Assembly (NCBI GenBank): GCA_021797415.1
Contig: JAJZZT010000271.1
Location: 1-5,219, forward strand
Direction: 5' to 3'
DNA length: 5,219 nucleotides
Source: Bacillota bacterium
GTDB lineage: Bacteria > Bacillota > Bacilli > Alicyclobacillales > SLC66
This document shows positions 1 to 4,149 of the stretch, piece by piece; within the stretch, counting starts at the first letter, position 1, and every line of letters begins with the position of its first letter. The notes beneath the pieces are model-generated. The model saw only the letters and a list, made by a program, of their open reading frames with translations, did no database searches and was not told where the DNA came from. The position numbers and the translations under genes were made by a program.

Positions 1-308
1 GGCTGACAGAGGATGCGGTGCTGGACATCAACGCCCGTGCGGTTGGCGTCCTCCGACCGGACAGGACGATTGTGGTCGATGTGCCGGTGGAGTTGGCGCT
101 TGCGCGACTGGCAAAGCGGGCGGGTCCCGTCGGCCAGGACCGCCTGGAAAGGCGTGGCGCCGCGTTTTTTGCGCGAGTGCGCGAGGGCTTGCTCGACATC
201 TGCGACCGCGAACCGGAACGTGTGGTGCGGATTGACGGATCCCTATCTCCTGAAGATGTGGCGCACGCTGTCTGGCGGGCGGTCGAGACGGTCATGCAGA
301 GGAGGTGA
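1..308 (+). CDS. tmk: Thymidylate kinase, C-terminal part (5' end outside window)
   Basis: Cytosolic dTMP kinase, which phosphorylates dTMP to dTDP with ATP for dTTP synthesis. The frame is open from base 3 to the TGA at 306-308, so about 102 residues are visible, roughly the C-terminal half of a family whose members are usually a little over 200 residues. Visible family features are an N-A-x-A-V-G-V-L-R-P-D-R-T segment (the conserved stretch before the core beta strand), the strand itself (IVVDVP), an alanine/leucine-rich helix with A-x-A-R, and a D-R-L-E motif typical of the LID region. These are followed by the F-F-A-R-V-R-E-G-L helix and a late V-R-I-D-G strand. The P-loop lies outside the window. 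The stop codon sits inside the Shine-Dalgarno sequence of yaaQ, 8 bases upstream of it, which fits an operon. Identity rests on these motifs and on the conserved tmk-yaaQ-yaaR-holB order. Confidence 0.9.
   Translation, partial: LTEDAVLDINARAVGVLRPDRTIVVDVPVELALARLAKRAGPVGQDRLERRGAAFFARVREGLLDICDREPERVVRIDGSLSPEDVAHAVWRAVETVMQRR
300..307 (+). promoter_or_regulatory. Strong Shine-Dalgarno sequence of yaaQ, overlapping the tmk stop
   Basis: The octamer AGGAGGTG is a near-complete anti-16S match, 9 bases before the ATG at 317. It decides the start: a GTG at 305 in the same frame lies inside this site and cannot be used with it. The tmk stop codon (306-308) overlaps the site, so ribosomes terminating on tmk end on the yaaQ ribosome-binding site, which suggests translational coupling (inference). 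Confidence 0.85.
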
Positions 309-316
309 AGCAGCCG

Positions 317-646
317 ATGCAACTCATCTTTGCCGTTGTGCAGGACAAGGATGTCCCCCGCCTTTCCGACGCACTGGTCAAAGCGGGCATTCGAGCGACC
401 AAGCTGGCTTCGACGGGCGGATTTTTGCGCGCAGGCAATACAACGTTTATGATTGGTGTGGACGACGATCGCATCGAGGACGTGATGGCGGCGATCCGCA
501 AGAGCTGCCGGGCGCGGGAGCAACTGGTCACTCCGCTGTCCCCTCTCGGGAACCAGGTGGAGTCGTACGTCTCTTATCCGGTTTCCGTGCAGGTCGGAGG
601 GGCCACGGTCTTTGTCGTCAAAGTCGAGCGGTTTGAACAGTTTTGA
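317..646 (+). CDS. darA: PII-like cyclic di-AMP receptor (DarA/PstA/YaaQ family)
   Basis: Small cytosolic PII-like protein that binds cyclic di-AMP as a homotrimer; its downstream target is not settled in the family. The ATG at 317 follows a strong ribosome-binding site and gives 109 residues, the same length as Bacillus subtilis YaaQ. Conserved pieces are the first beta strand ending A-V-V-Q-D, the K-L-A-S-T-G-G-F-L segment at 29-37, G-N-T-T-F-M-I-G-V at 40-48, S-Y-V-S-Y-P-V at 83-89 and V-G-G-A-T-V-F at 93-99. From memory of the PstA/DarA structures, ligand contacts include R26, T28, F36, L37, N41, G47, F99 and Q108; all are present here, so ligand binding is probably retained. The contact residue N24 of homologues is G24 here. 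It follows tmk by 8 bases and precedes yaaR by 59. Confidence 0.95.
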   Translation: MQLIFAVVQDKDVPRLSDALVKAGIRATKLASTGGFLRAGNTTFMIGVDDDRIEDVMAAIRKSCRAREQLVTPLSPLGNQVESYVSYPVSVQVGGATVFVVKVERFEQF

Positions 647-705
647 CGCATGGCCGACGTTTTTTGGCACAGACCGGCGAAGCGTGAGGATCCGGGGCGA
701 TCTGC

Positions 706-1155
706 ATGAAAATTGAGCGCAAGTCGCGGCCTTTCTCCGGCGTGGCGGAGAGCCGCAGCGCGACGGGCGTCGGCATCCGCGCCGCAAGCGACGGATTTGC
801 CGGTGTGTTGAAGACGGTGGATCGCCGCCTCGCGGATGGAGAAATCGCGCGCCTGACAGCGCGGATAGAGGAACTCGGGGGCCGGTTGGTCGAGGCGCCG
901 TCCATCACACTGGCCGAAGCGTACCGTGAGGCGGTCAGTGCGCTGGTGAAGAAGATTGTCGAGAATGGCTTCACTATTTCAAATTCATCTGTACAGGAGG
1001 CGCGGGGGGCGCACAAGATGTACGCGCTGGTCCAGGAGATTGACGACCGTCTTTTGGAATTGCTGCGGACAGTCCTCGACGGTGCGCATGAACCGTTGCA
1101 CCTGCTCGGCCTGATCGGGGAGATCAAGGGATTGCTTGTCAGTTTGCGCTTATAG
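706..1155 (+). CDS. yaaR: YaaR-like DUF327 protein
   Basis: A 149-residue protein of the DUF327 (YaaR) family, whose biochemical role is not known to me. The first 30 or so residues are polar and variable. The rest is predicted helical, with the family-like core from about residue 66: I-T-L-A-E-A-Y, then V-S-A-L-V-K-K-I-V, a conserved-looking middle with R-G-A-H-K-M-Y, and the C-terminal I-G-E-I-K-G-L-L-V signature at about 136-144. There is no signal peptide or membrane segment. B. subtilis YaaR is of similar size and sits in the same slot between yaaQ and holB. The ATG at 706 has a GGGGCGA at 694-700 as a modest ribosome-binding site, 5 bases away. A terminator-like hairpin follows 4 bases after the stop. 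Assignment uses the C-terminal motif plus synteny; function is left open. Confidence 0.85.
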   Translation: MKIERKSRPFSGVAESRSATGVGIRAASDGFAGVLKTVDRRLADGEIARLTARIEELGGRLVEAPSITLAEAYREAVSALVKKIVENGFTISNSSVQEARGAHKMYALVQEIDDRLLELLRTVLDGAHEPLHLLGLIGEIKGLLVSLRL

Positions 1156-1159
1156 ATCT

Positions 1160-1195
1160 GTTCAAAACGGGGTCTTGCCTGCCCCCTTTTTGAAC
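1160..1195 (+). terminator. Intrinsic-terminator-like hairpin between yaaR and holB
   Basis: GTTCAAAA (1160-1167) pairs perfectly with TTTTGAAC (1188-1195), and GGGG (1169-1172) pairs with CCCC (1182-1185). The loop is 9 bases, and a small asymmetric internal loop lies between the two stem parts. A TTTTT run (1187-1191) follows the inner GC stem directly, so the inner stem plus T-tract reads as a short intrinsic terminator on the + strand. On the other strand the inner stem is also followed by TTTT, so it could act in both directions. Its position right after yaaR suggests full or partial termination of tmk-yaaQ-yaaR transcription before holB. Confidence 0.65.
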
Positions 1196-1222
1196 AACCT
1201 CTTGTAGGACCGGACGGGTGCG

Positions 1223-2122
1223 GTGAAACGGGGGTGGATCCATACGGACGCGGATCGCTGCGTGACGCGCATGCGCCTTTTGCTCGATCGGGACAGGCTG
1301 GGACACGCCTACCTCATGACAGGCGAAGATGCGAAACTCGTATTTGATACCGTGCGGCGGATTGGCAGTTCGCTGCTTTGCGTCCGTCCGACGCCGGACG
1401 GGGAAGCGTGCCGGACATGCGCAGAGTGCCTGCGGGTGCAGTCGGGCAACCATCCGGGGCTGACGGATCTGACTCCGGACGGCGCCAGTCTCAAACTCGC
1501 GCAGCTCCGGTCGGCCAAGTATGCCGATGCGCGCATGTTGAGCGGATCGCCAAGACATGTCATCACCCTGTATTCCGCAGAGCGGATGACGGTCGAAGCG
1601 GCCAATTCAATTCTCAAGTGGATGGAGGAACCGTATCCGGGCAGGCTGTTTCTGCTCGCCACGACGGCCCCTTCCGCGCTGCTCCCCACCATTCGCTCGC
1701 GCTGTTTCACCGTTCGCCTGCACGGGTTCGCAAACGGAGAGGATGGGGCGAAACTGAGCGCCGGGGCTTCGTCCGCCATTGACGAGGCCGTGCTGGAGTT
1801 GGTCGCCCTCATCGCGGCGCGCCCTGACACCGTGTGGCATTTCGCGGCGGATAAATTGGCGAAAATGGAATGGGACGCCGAGAGCTGGCTGCGCTTTGCC
1901 GAGCGGTGGACGGCGTGTTCCCGCGATATTGCGGCGGTTGCCGGCGGGCTTTCGCCTGTAGCATTTGCAGCGGATGGAGGGCGCCTGCGTGAACTCGGAA
2001 GGGCTGTTTCCCTCCCCAGGGCGGTGGCGATGGCCGCCGGGGCGGCGGAACTGCGCAGGCGGCTGACAAGCCATGTGAACCCGGTGGCGGCGTTGGAAGC
2101 CGTTTTGCTGGGAGGTTTGTGA
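1223..2122 (+). CDS. holB: DNA polymerase III delta-prime subunit (clamp loader)
   Basis: Stator subunit of the replication clamp loader, which with delta and tau loads the beta clamp on primed DNA. It is an AAA+ fold protein of 299 residues if started at GTG 1223. D-R-L-G-H-A-Y-L at 24-31 is the usual N-terminal signature. A zinc-binding C-x9-C-x2-C-x2-C set follows (C53, C63, C66, C69), then S-G-N-H-P at 74-78, an A-A-N-S-I-L-K-W-M-E-E-P stretch at 126-137, and the I-R-S-R-C motif at 157-161 that carries the SRC arginine. The P-loop is gone: the G-x-x-G-x-G-K of B. subtilis HolB aligns without a gap to G-E-D-A-K-L-V at 34-40. Bacterial delta-prime is usually not an active ATPase, so this need not be a defect. 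The start is uncertain: GTG 1223 has only a weak GGACGGG upstream, while GTG 1262 and ATG 1271 are in-frame alternatives still ahead of the conserved domain. Confidence 0.93.
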   Translation: MKRGWIHTDADRCVTRMRLLLDRDRLGHAYLMTGEDAKLVFDTVRRIGSSLLCVRPTPDGEACRTCAECLRVQSGNHPGLTDLTPDGASLKLAQLRSAKYADARMLSGSPRHVITLYSAERMTVEAANSILKWMEEPYPGRLFLLATTAPSALLPTIRSRCFTVRLHGFANGEDGAKLSAGASSAIDEAVLELVALIAARPDTVWHFAADKLAKMEWDAESWLRFAERWTACSRDIAAVAGGLSPVAFAADGGRLRELGRAVSLPRAVAMAAGAAELRRRLTSHVNPVAALEAVLLGGL

Positions 2123-2188
2123 AGCTGACGGCCGACCGGCCGCAATGGGTTTATATGGATATATAAGGAAACCAGTGGTGATGCAATC
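2123..2188 (+). other. 66-bp holB-yabA spacer holding two small inverted repeats; no yaaT
   Basis: In B. subtilis the PSP1-domain gene yaaT lies between holB and yabA; here only 66 bases separate them. The spacer holds a 5-bp GC hairpin (CGGCC 2129-2133 with GGCCG 2138-2142). After it comes a perfect AT inverted repeat, TTATAT (2151-2156) and ATATAA (2161-2166), in an otherwise GC-rich setting. No long T-run follows the GC hairpin. The AT block resembles a -10 region, but I find no acceptable -35 at the right distance, so I do not call a promoter. Confidence 0.5.
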
Positions 2189-2503
2189 GTGGATCGTCAA
2201 CTCGCCATTCGCCAGGTGGAACGTTTGCAAGAACAGATCGGCCGCCTTTATGAAGAACTCGGCTCGCTCAAACTGCAACTGGAGGAGCTTGCGGAAGACA
2301 ATCAGCGGCTGACGACGGAAAATGAGCACCTGCGCGAACGAGCCCGCCTGCACATGGACGAGCATCGTGTGGAGGCGGGCGAAGCGGCCGTGTATCTGCG
2401 CAATCTCTACGAAGAGGGGTTTCACATCTGCAATGTGAACTATGGAGGGTTGCGCCAGGGAGAATGCCTGTTTTGCCTGCAGAATCTTTCGCGTACGTCC
2501 TGA
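2189..2503 (+). CDS. yabA: Replication initiation control protein YabA
   Basis: Negative regulator of chromosome replication initiation in Firmicutes; in B. subtilis YabA binds DnaA and the beta clamp DnaN and limits DnaA assembly at the origin. It has 104 residues, slightly shorter than the roughly 119 of B. subtilis. Residues 5-52 form a leucine-zipper-like coiled coil ([11 protein letters not shown] and L-T-T-E-N-E-H-L-R), the part used for tetramer formation. A short charged linker comes next. The C-terminal zinc domain follows the [11 protein letters not shown] pattern with ligands H79, C81, C93 and C96 (H-x-C-x11-C-x2-C). The start is GTG 2189; a GGTGAT at 2178-2183 is a poor ribosome-binding site 5 bases upstream, so expression may be low. 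The stop is 16 bases before the rsmI start, which fits co-transcription. Coiled coil, zinc motif and position agree. Confidence 0.93.
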   Translation: MDRQLAIRQVERLQEQIGRLYEELGSLKLQLEELAEDNQRLTTENEHLRERARLHMDEHRVEAGEAAVYLRNLYEEGFHICNVNYGGLRQGECLFCLQNLSRTS

Positions 2504-2504
2504 C

Positions 2505-2510
2505 AGGAGG
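2505..2510 (+). promoter_or_regulatory. Ribosome-binding site of rsmI (decides the start)
   Basis: A perfect AGGAGG stands 9 bases before GTG 2520. The same frame is open upstream to an ATG at 2442 inside yabA, but the extra 26 residues are arginine- and cysteine-rich, read yabA codons out of frame, and lack family similarity. GTG 2520 also gives the family length of 292. Confidence 0.88.
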
Positions 2511-2519
2511 CGACGGCCG

Positions 2520-3398
2520 GTGAACGGGCATCTCCCGTCCCATCCCGGGACTCTGTATCTTGTGCCGACCCCCATCGGACATCTGCAAGATATCACGCTG
2601 CGCGCCTTGCAAACGCTGCGCGAAGCAGAATTCATCGCGGCCGAGGATACCCGGCACACACGAAAACTGCTGGCTCATTTCGACATTCATCCCCCCCGGC
2701 TGTTTTCCTGTCACCAACACAATGCGCGCGATGCGCTGGAACGCATCGTCGCCTTTCTTGCGCAGGGAGTGAGCGGCGCGCTTGTCACGGACGCCGGGAC
2801 GCCCGGCGTATCCGATCCGGGGAGCGAGGTGGTCGCAAGGCTTCTTGCGGACGGGCTGCCCTTTGTCGTTCTGCCGGGACCCGCGGCGTTTGTCACGGCT
2901 CTTGTCGGTTCCGGACTGGACACAGGCGGCTTCTCTTTTCACGGCTTTCTCCCCCGTCAAGCCAGCGCGCGCGCCGGGTTGCTGGCAGAGCTGCGCCCGC
3001 GTCGGGAGACGCTGATCTTTTACGAATCTCCGCACCGCGTAGGCGCGACACTGGCGGCGATGGCGGGAATATTTGGCGAAAGACGGTTTGTGATCGCGCG
3101 TGAACTGACCAAATTGCACGAGGAATACATACGCGGTTCTCTGGCGGAAGGCGCCGGACGCATCGCGGAACAAGCCGTGCGCGGCGAGTTGGTCCTGCTC
3201 GTCGAGGGGGCGGCGTCGGGTGACTGCGAAGCGGAGCGGGAACAGAATGCGCTCTCGGATGGGGTGTCCGTATCCCTGACCGCGAGGGAACATGTGGATG
3301 TGCTGACGGCGCGCGGCATTCCGCGCAACGACGCGGTGCGGGAAGCGGCGAAGGCGCGCGGACTGTCGCGCAACGAACTGTACCGGCAACTCACATGA
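2520..3398 (+). CDS. rsmI: 16S rRNA 2'-O-ribose C1402 methyltransferase RsmI
   Basis: Transfers a methyl group from S-adenosylmethionine to the ribose of C1402 (E. coli numbering) in the decoding centre of 16S rRNA. It has 292 residues, the same length as B. subtilis RsmI (YabC). It has the tetrapyrrole methylase fold: L-Y-L-V-P-T-P-I-G at 12-20, A-E-D-T-R-H-T at 41-47, V-T-D-A-G-T-P-G-V-S-D-P-G at 89-101 (SAM-binding glycine loop), V-L-P-G-P-A at 117-122, and F-Y-E-S-P-H-R at 168-173. The region from about 255 to 291 (T-A-R-E-H-V, then G-I-P-R-N-D-A-V-R-E-A-A) is the small C-terminal helical domain of the RsmI subfamily. A minor oddity is H21 where the family usually has Asn after P-T-P-I-G. 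It closes the + strand cluster and faces abrB; yabB (trmN6) and yazA, which precede it in B. subtilis, are absent. Confidence 0.96.
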   Translation: MNGHLPSHPGTLYLVPTPIGHLQDITLRALQTLREAEFIAAEDTRHTRKLLAHFDIHPPRLFSCHQHNARDALERIVAFLAQGVSGALVTDAGTPGVSDPGSEVVARLLADGLPFVVLPGPAAFVTALVGSGLDTGGFSFHGFLPRQASARAGLLAELRPRRETLIFYESPHRVGATLAAMAGIFGERRFVIARELTKLHEEYIRGSLAEGAGRIAEQAVRGELVLLVEGAASGDCEAEREQNALSDGVSVSLTAREHVDVLTARGIPRNDAVREAAKARGLSRNELYRQLT

Positions 3399-3488
3399 CC
3401 TGCTCCGTACACTCCGCGCTCACGCAAAGACCCGCCAAACTCCCCTCCGCATCTTGCGCCGGTCTTTTCCGGACACGCTCGAACATGG

Positions 3489-3531
3489 CGGGAGTTGCGG
3501 CGGCCCGCGTCAGCGGCCCGCCGCAAACCCG
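3489..3531. terminator. Strong GC hairpin in the convergent rsmI/abrB spacer
   Basis: TTGCGGCGG (3495-3503) pairs perfectly with CCGCCGCAA (3518-3526). Inside it CCCGC (3504-3508) pairs with GCGGC (3513-3517) apart from one C:C mismatch, leaving a GTCA loop. Outside it CGGG (3489-3492) pairs with CCCG (3528-3531) past a small bulge. It lies between two converging genes, so it is a sensible bidirectional transcription barrier, but no T-run follows on either strand. I call it terminator-like rather than a proven intrinsic terminator. The rest of the 3399-3546 spacer shows no gene. Confidence 0.5.
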
Positions 3532-3546
3532 ATTGAGTCCAAGCGA

Positions 3547-3798
3547 TCAGACAGACGCTTTCGCCATCTCTCCGATGCAGGTGGGGCAGATGTTCTTGCC
3601 GCGGAAATGGATGATCTCATCCGCCTGACCACAGAAAATGCATGCGGGTTCATATTTTTTCAGGATGATGCGATCCCCGTCGACATAGATCTCCAGTGCG
3701 TCCTTTTCGCCAATCCCGAGTGTCCTCCTCAATTCGATCGGAATGACGACGCGGCCCAACTCATCAACCTTGCGAACAATCCCTGTGGATTTCATCAT
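3547..3798 (-). CDS. abrB: AbrB-family transition-state regulator with four-cysteine C-terminus
   Basis: DNA-binding transition-state regulator that represses post-exponential genes; in B. subtilis abrB itself is repressed by Spo0A. It has 83 residues. Residues 1-50 are the swapped-hairpin AbrB domain and nearly identical to B. subtilis AbrB; its DNA-contacting residues (R8, K9, R15, R23, R24 in the usual numbering) are present here as R9, K10, R16, R24 and R25. The C-terminal multimerisation tail of Bacillus AbrB is replaced by a putative zinc ribbon, C-x2-C-x14-C-x2-C (C53, C56, C71, C74), which I recall as common in clostridial AbrB proteins. AAGGAGG (complement of 3809-3815) lies 10 bases before the ATG at 3798; a second in-frame ATG at 3795 is less well placed. 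It converges on rsmI, as in B. subtilis, and diverges from sigK, where Bacillus has metS. SpoVT is a longer protein, so that name does not fit. Confidence 0.93.
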   Translation of the reverse strand: MMKSTGIVRKVDELGRVVIPIELRRTLGIGEKDALEIYVDGDRIILKKYEPACIFCGQADEIIHFRGKNICPTCIGEMAKASV

Positions 3799-3836
3799 TA
3801 AGGATATGCCTCCTTATGGGAAATGGGGGTTTCACC

Positions 3837-3861
3837 CTGTTCGCGGAAGATCGCGAAACAG
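3837..3861 (-). promoter_or_regulatory. Inverted repeat in the abrB leader
   Basis: CTGTTCGCG (3837-3845) and CGCGAAACAG (3852-3861) are complementary except for one bulged base, with a 6-base spacer. The element lies about 40-60 bases upstream of the abrB start and about 20 bases above its ribosome-binding site. Each arm holds CGCGAA when read outward, which shares five (TCGCGAA) or four (CCGCGAA) of the seven positions of the Spo0A box TGTCGAA. It could be an operator, possibly for Spo0A or AbrB itself, or a leader hairpin. No T-run follows on the abrB strand. Confidence 0.35.
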
Positions 3862-4043
3862 AGCGATTTTTGTTGCTTTTTCGGGTTTTCCTCAGTAATA
3901 CATATTGCATTAAGGTTAACCCACATATTTACTAGAGAAAGACTACCACCTTTTGCAGTTGTGCGCAATAGGAAACTTATGAAAAAAGCGTGGACCGAGG
4001 AATTTTGCTTGCCGACATCGAAAAAATCGAAAAAAGTGGGCGA

Positions 4044-4071
4044 ACTGACTTGAATGGCGCGACATACGATA
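4044..4071 (+). promoter_or_regulatory. Candidate sigma-K-type promoter of sigK
   Basis: AC at 4044-4045, a 17-base spacer, and CATACGATA at 4063-4071 match the sigma-K consensus (AC, 17, CATANNNTA) at every defined position. The -10 also resembles the sigma-E form CATACANT with one mismatch, but the region 14 bases upstream (4042-4048) matches the sigma-E -35 at only three of seven positions. Transcription would start near 4078, giving a leader of about 70 bases. In B. subtilis sigK is first transcribed by sigma-E with SpoIIID and then by sigma-K itself, so an overlapping or autoregulatory promoter is plausible. The consensus is short, so this remains a prediction. Confidence 0.55.
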
Positions 4072-4137
4072 GGTTGATTCGCTTCCTGCAGTCGTCATGG
4101 GTGACCGTCGCTTCACAAACGTCAAGGCGAAACGAGC

Positions 4138-4143
4138 AGGGGG
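4138..4143 (+). promoter_or_regulatory. Ribosome-binding site of sigK
   Basis: AGGGGG lies 6 bases before TTG 4150 and 9 bases before GTG 4153. Either codon could start translation. TTG at 4150 aligns with the initial Met of B. subtilis pro-sigma-K, whose second residue is Val, matching the GTG here. A nearer ATG at 4145 is out of frame. Confidence 0.65.
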
Positions 4144-4149
4144 AATGTT

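Larger units (their letters stand above)
3799..4149. other. Divergent abrB-sigK intergenic region, AT-rich for this genome
   Basis: These 351 bases hold the 5' regions of both genes and no credible coding sequence. Seen here: the abrB ribosome-binding site and leader inverted repeat, an AT-rich stretch at about 3862-3990 that must contain the abrB promoter, A-runs at 3982-3987, 4021-4026 and 4030-4035, the candidate sigK promoter at 4044-4071, and the sigK ribosome-binding site at 4138-4143. On the abrB strand I tested TTAACC (3919-3914) and TTGCGC (3968-3963) as -35 boxes; neither has a -10 better than three of six matches at 16-18 bases, so I name no abrB promoter. Confidence 0.7.

Noticed and set aside
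13..636. A + strand frame of 207 codons across tmk and yaaQ
   Set aside because: It reads both genes out of frame and gives a Trp/Arg/Cys-rich product; the true frames carry clear family motifs.
2442..2519. An upstream ATG start for rsmI giving 318 residues
   Set aside because: The extension lies in yabA codons, is unlike the family N-terminus, and GTG 2520 has a perfect AGGAGG at ideal spacing and gives the usual length.
1607..3389. Long - strand open frames opposite holB, yabA and rsmI
   Set aside because: Low-complexity Arg/Pro/Ala translations, no ribosome-binding sites, and complete overlap with well-identified + strand genes.
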